DNA of 64,000 nt from Candidatus Rhodobacter oscarellae (GTDB lineage Bacteria > Pseudomonadota > Alphaproteobacteria > Rhodobacterales > Rhodobacteraceae): the NCBI RefSeq assembly GCF_001078595.1, contig NZ_LFTY01000001.1:862031-926030 (forward strand). The letters are read 5' to 3'. A program made the position numbers and the translations under genes. The notes beneath the pieces are model-generated. The model saw only the letters and a list, made by a program, of their open reading frames with translations, had not been told where the DNA came from and did not search any database. Position 1 is the stretch's first letter, and the number at the start of each line of letters is the position of its first letter. Shown here piece after piece: positions 63,884-64,000 of this stretch.

Positions 63884-64000
63884 TCAACACGTGCTTCGGA
63901 AGCGGCTTGCGCGCGCGCGTGGTCGAGGTACTGTTGATCCGTTGGTAAAAGAACCCCGCGTGCCGCCATCGCCTCCATCTTTTCGGCAACATCCGCCCAG
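63884..64000 (-). CDS. 3' end of an unknown gene of the integrated element (partial)
   Basis: A leftward frame enters from the right edge and reads WADVAEKMEAMAARGVLLP, then QQYLDHARASRF, and stops at 63884. Composition is protein-like. A second frame, ending LIDRDL at 63867, is also open over this short distance, so the choice is not certain. No function can be assigned. Confidence 0.35.
   Translation of the reverse strand: MGGCCRKDGGDGGTRGSFTNGSTVPRPRARASRFRSTC

Noticed and set aside
1-64000. CRISPR arrays, rRNA genes or toxin-antitoxin pairs
   Set aside because: I saw no regularly spaced repeats, no rRNA sequence and no adjacent small gene pair with toxin or antitoxin motifs.

Overview
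The window is high-GC alphaproteobacterial DNA that reads like a marine member of the Rhodobacteraceae (Roseobacter type). The taxonomic call rests on the gene set: a complete sox locus with an ArsR-type SoxR, globin-coupled chemotaxis, the MaeB-PTA fusion, prpE, and many short roseobacter-like conserved proteins. It looks chromosomal: hemC, nadK, glyA and the nucleoside-salvage genes are present, and I see no plasmid replication genes.

Layout. 1-7.5 kb: a chemotaxis locus. On the minus strand, in order of transcription, are a soluble HemAT-like globin receptor, a STAS protein, cheY, cheA, cheW, cheR and the first codons of another gene; cheB and cheD run divergently. 7.5-12.5 kb: a tightly overlapping four-gene catabolic operon (NicX-like ring-opening dioxygenase, alpha/beta hydrolase, acyl-CoA dehydrogenase, acyl-CoA ligase) divergent from a MarR regulator with a clear palindromic operator. 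12.5-15 kb: a membrane protein and a SPOR-domain protein. 15-19.5 kb: the nucleoside-salvage operon cdd-deoA-deoB-add-upp. 19.7-32 kb: housekeeping and central metabolism (maeB, a cytosolic MCP, prpE, idi, hemC, nadK, glyA and several small conserved genes). 32.3-33.2 kb: an unexplained non-coding stretch. 33.2-35.3 kb: fcl and gmd for GDP-fucose.

35.6-45.7 kb: a thiosulfate-oxidation (sox) locus. soxV-Y-Z-B-C-D-E-F run leftward; soxS-soxR-soxT run rightward. At the three positions where soxW, soxX and soxA should lie there are only relics of 20, 44 and 40 codons. The soxX and soxA relics still show recognisable pieces of the family, so the carrier chain seems to have lost SoxXA and the SoxW thioredoxin. 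A relic of a SoxH-like hydrolase lies in inverted orientation beyond soxF.

45.7-61.7 kb: an IS630 relic, then an amino-sugar locus. It holds an MFS transporter, an M81 protein, a cytoplasmic GH20 hexosaminidase, NagA, a GatZ/KbaZ protein, a ROK kinase, an AgaS isomerase and a chimeric RpiR/DeoR regulator, divergent from a cutC relic, a Gfo/Idh/MocA oxidoreductase and a CUT1 ABC importer. These genes can be assembled into a full N-acetylgalactosamine route to fructose-6-phosphate if the KbaZ protein is the tagatose-6-phosphate 4-epimerase. 61.7-64 kb: a broken IS6-family transposase, a 43-bp fragment matching the 3' end of a tRNA-Lys, and a tyrosine integrase. These mark the left end of an integrated element that runs out of the window.
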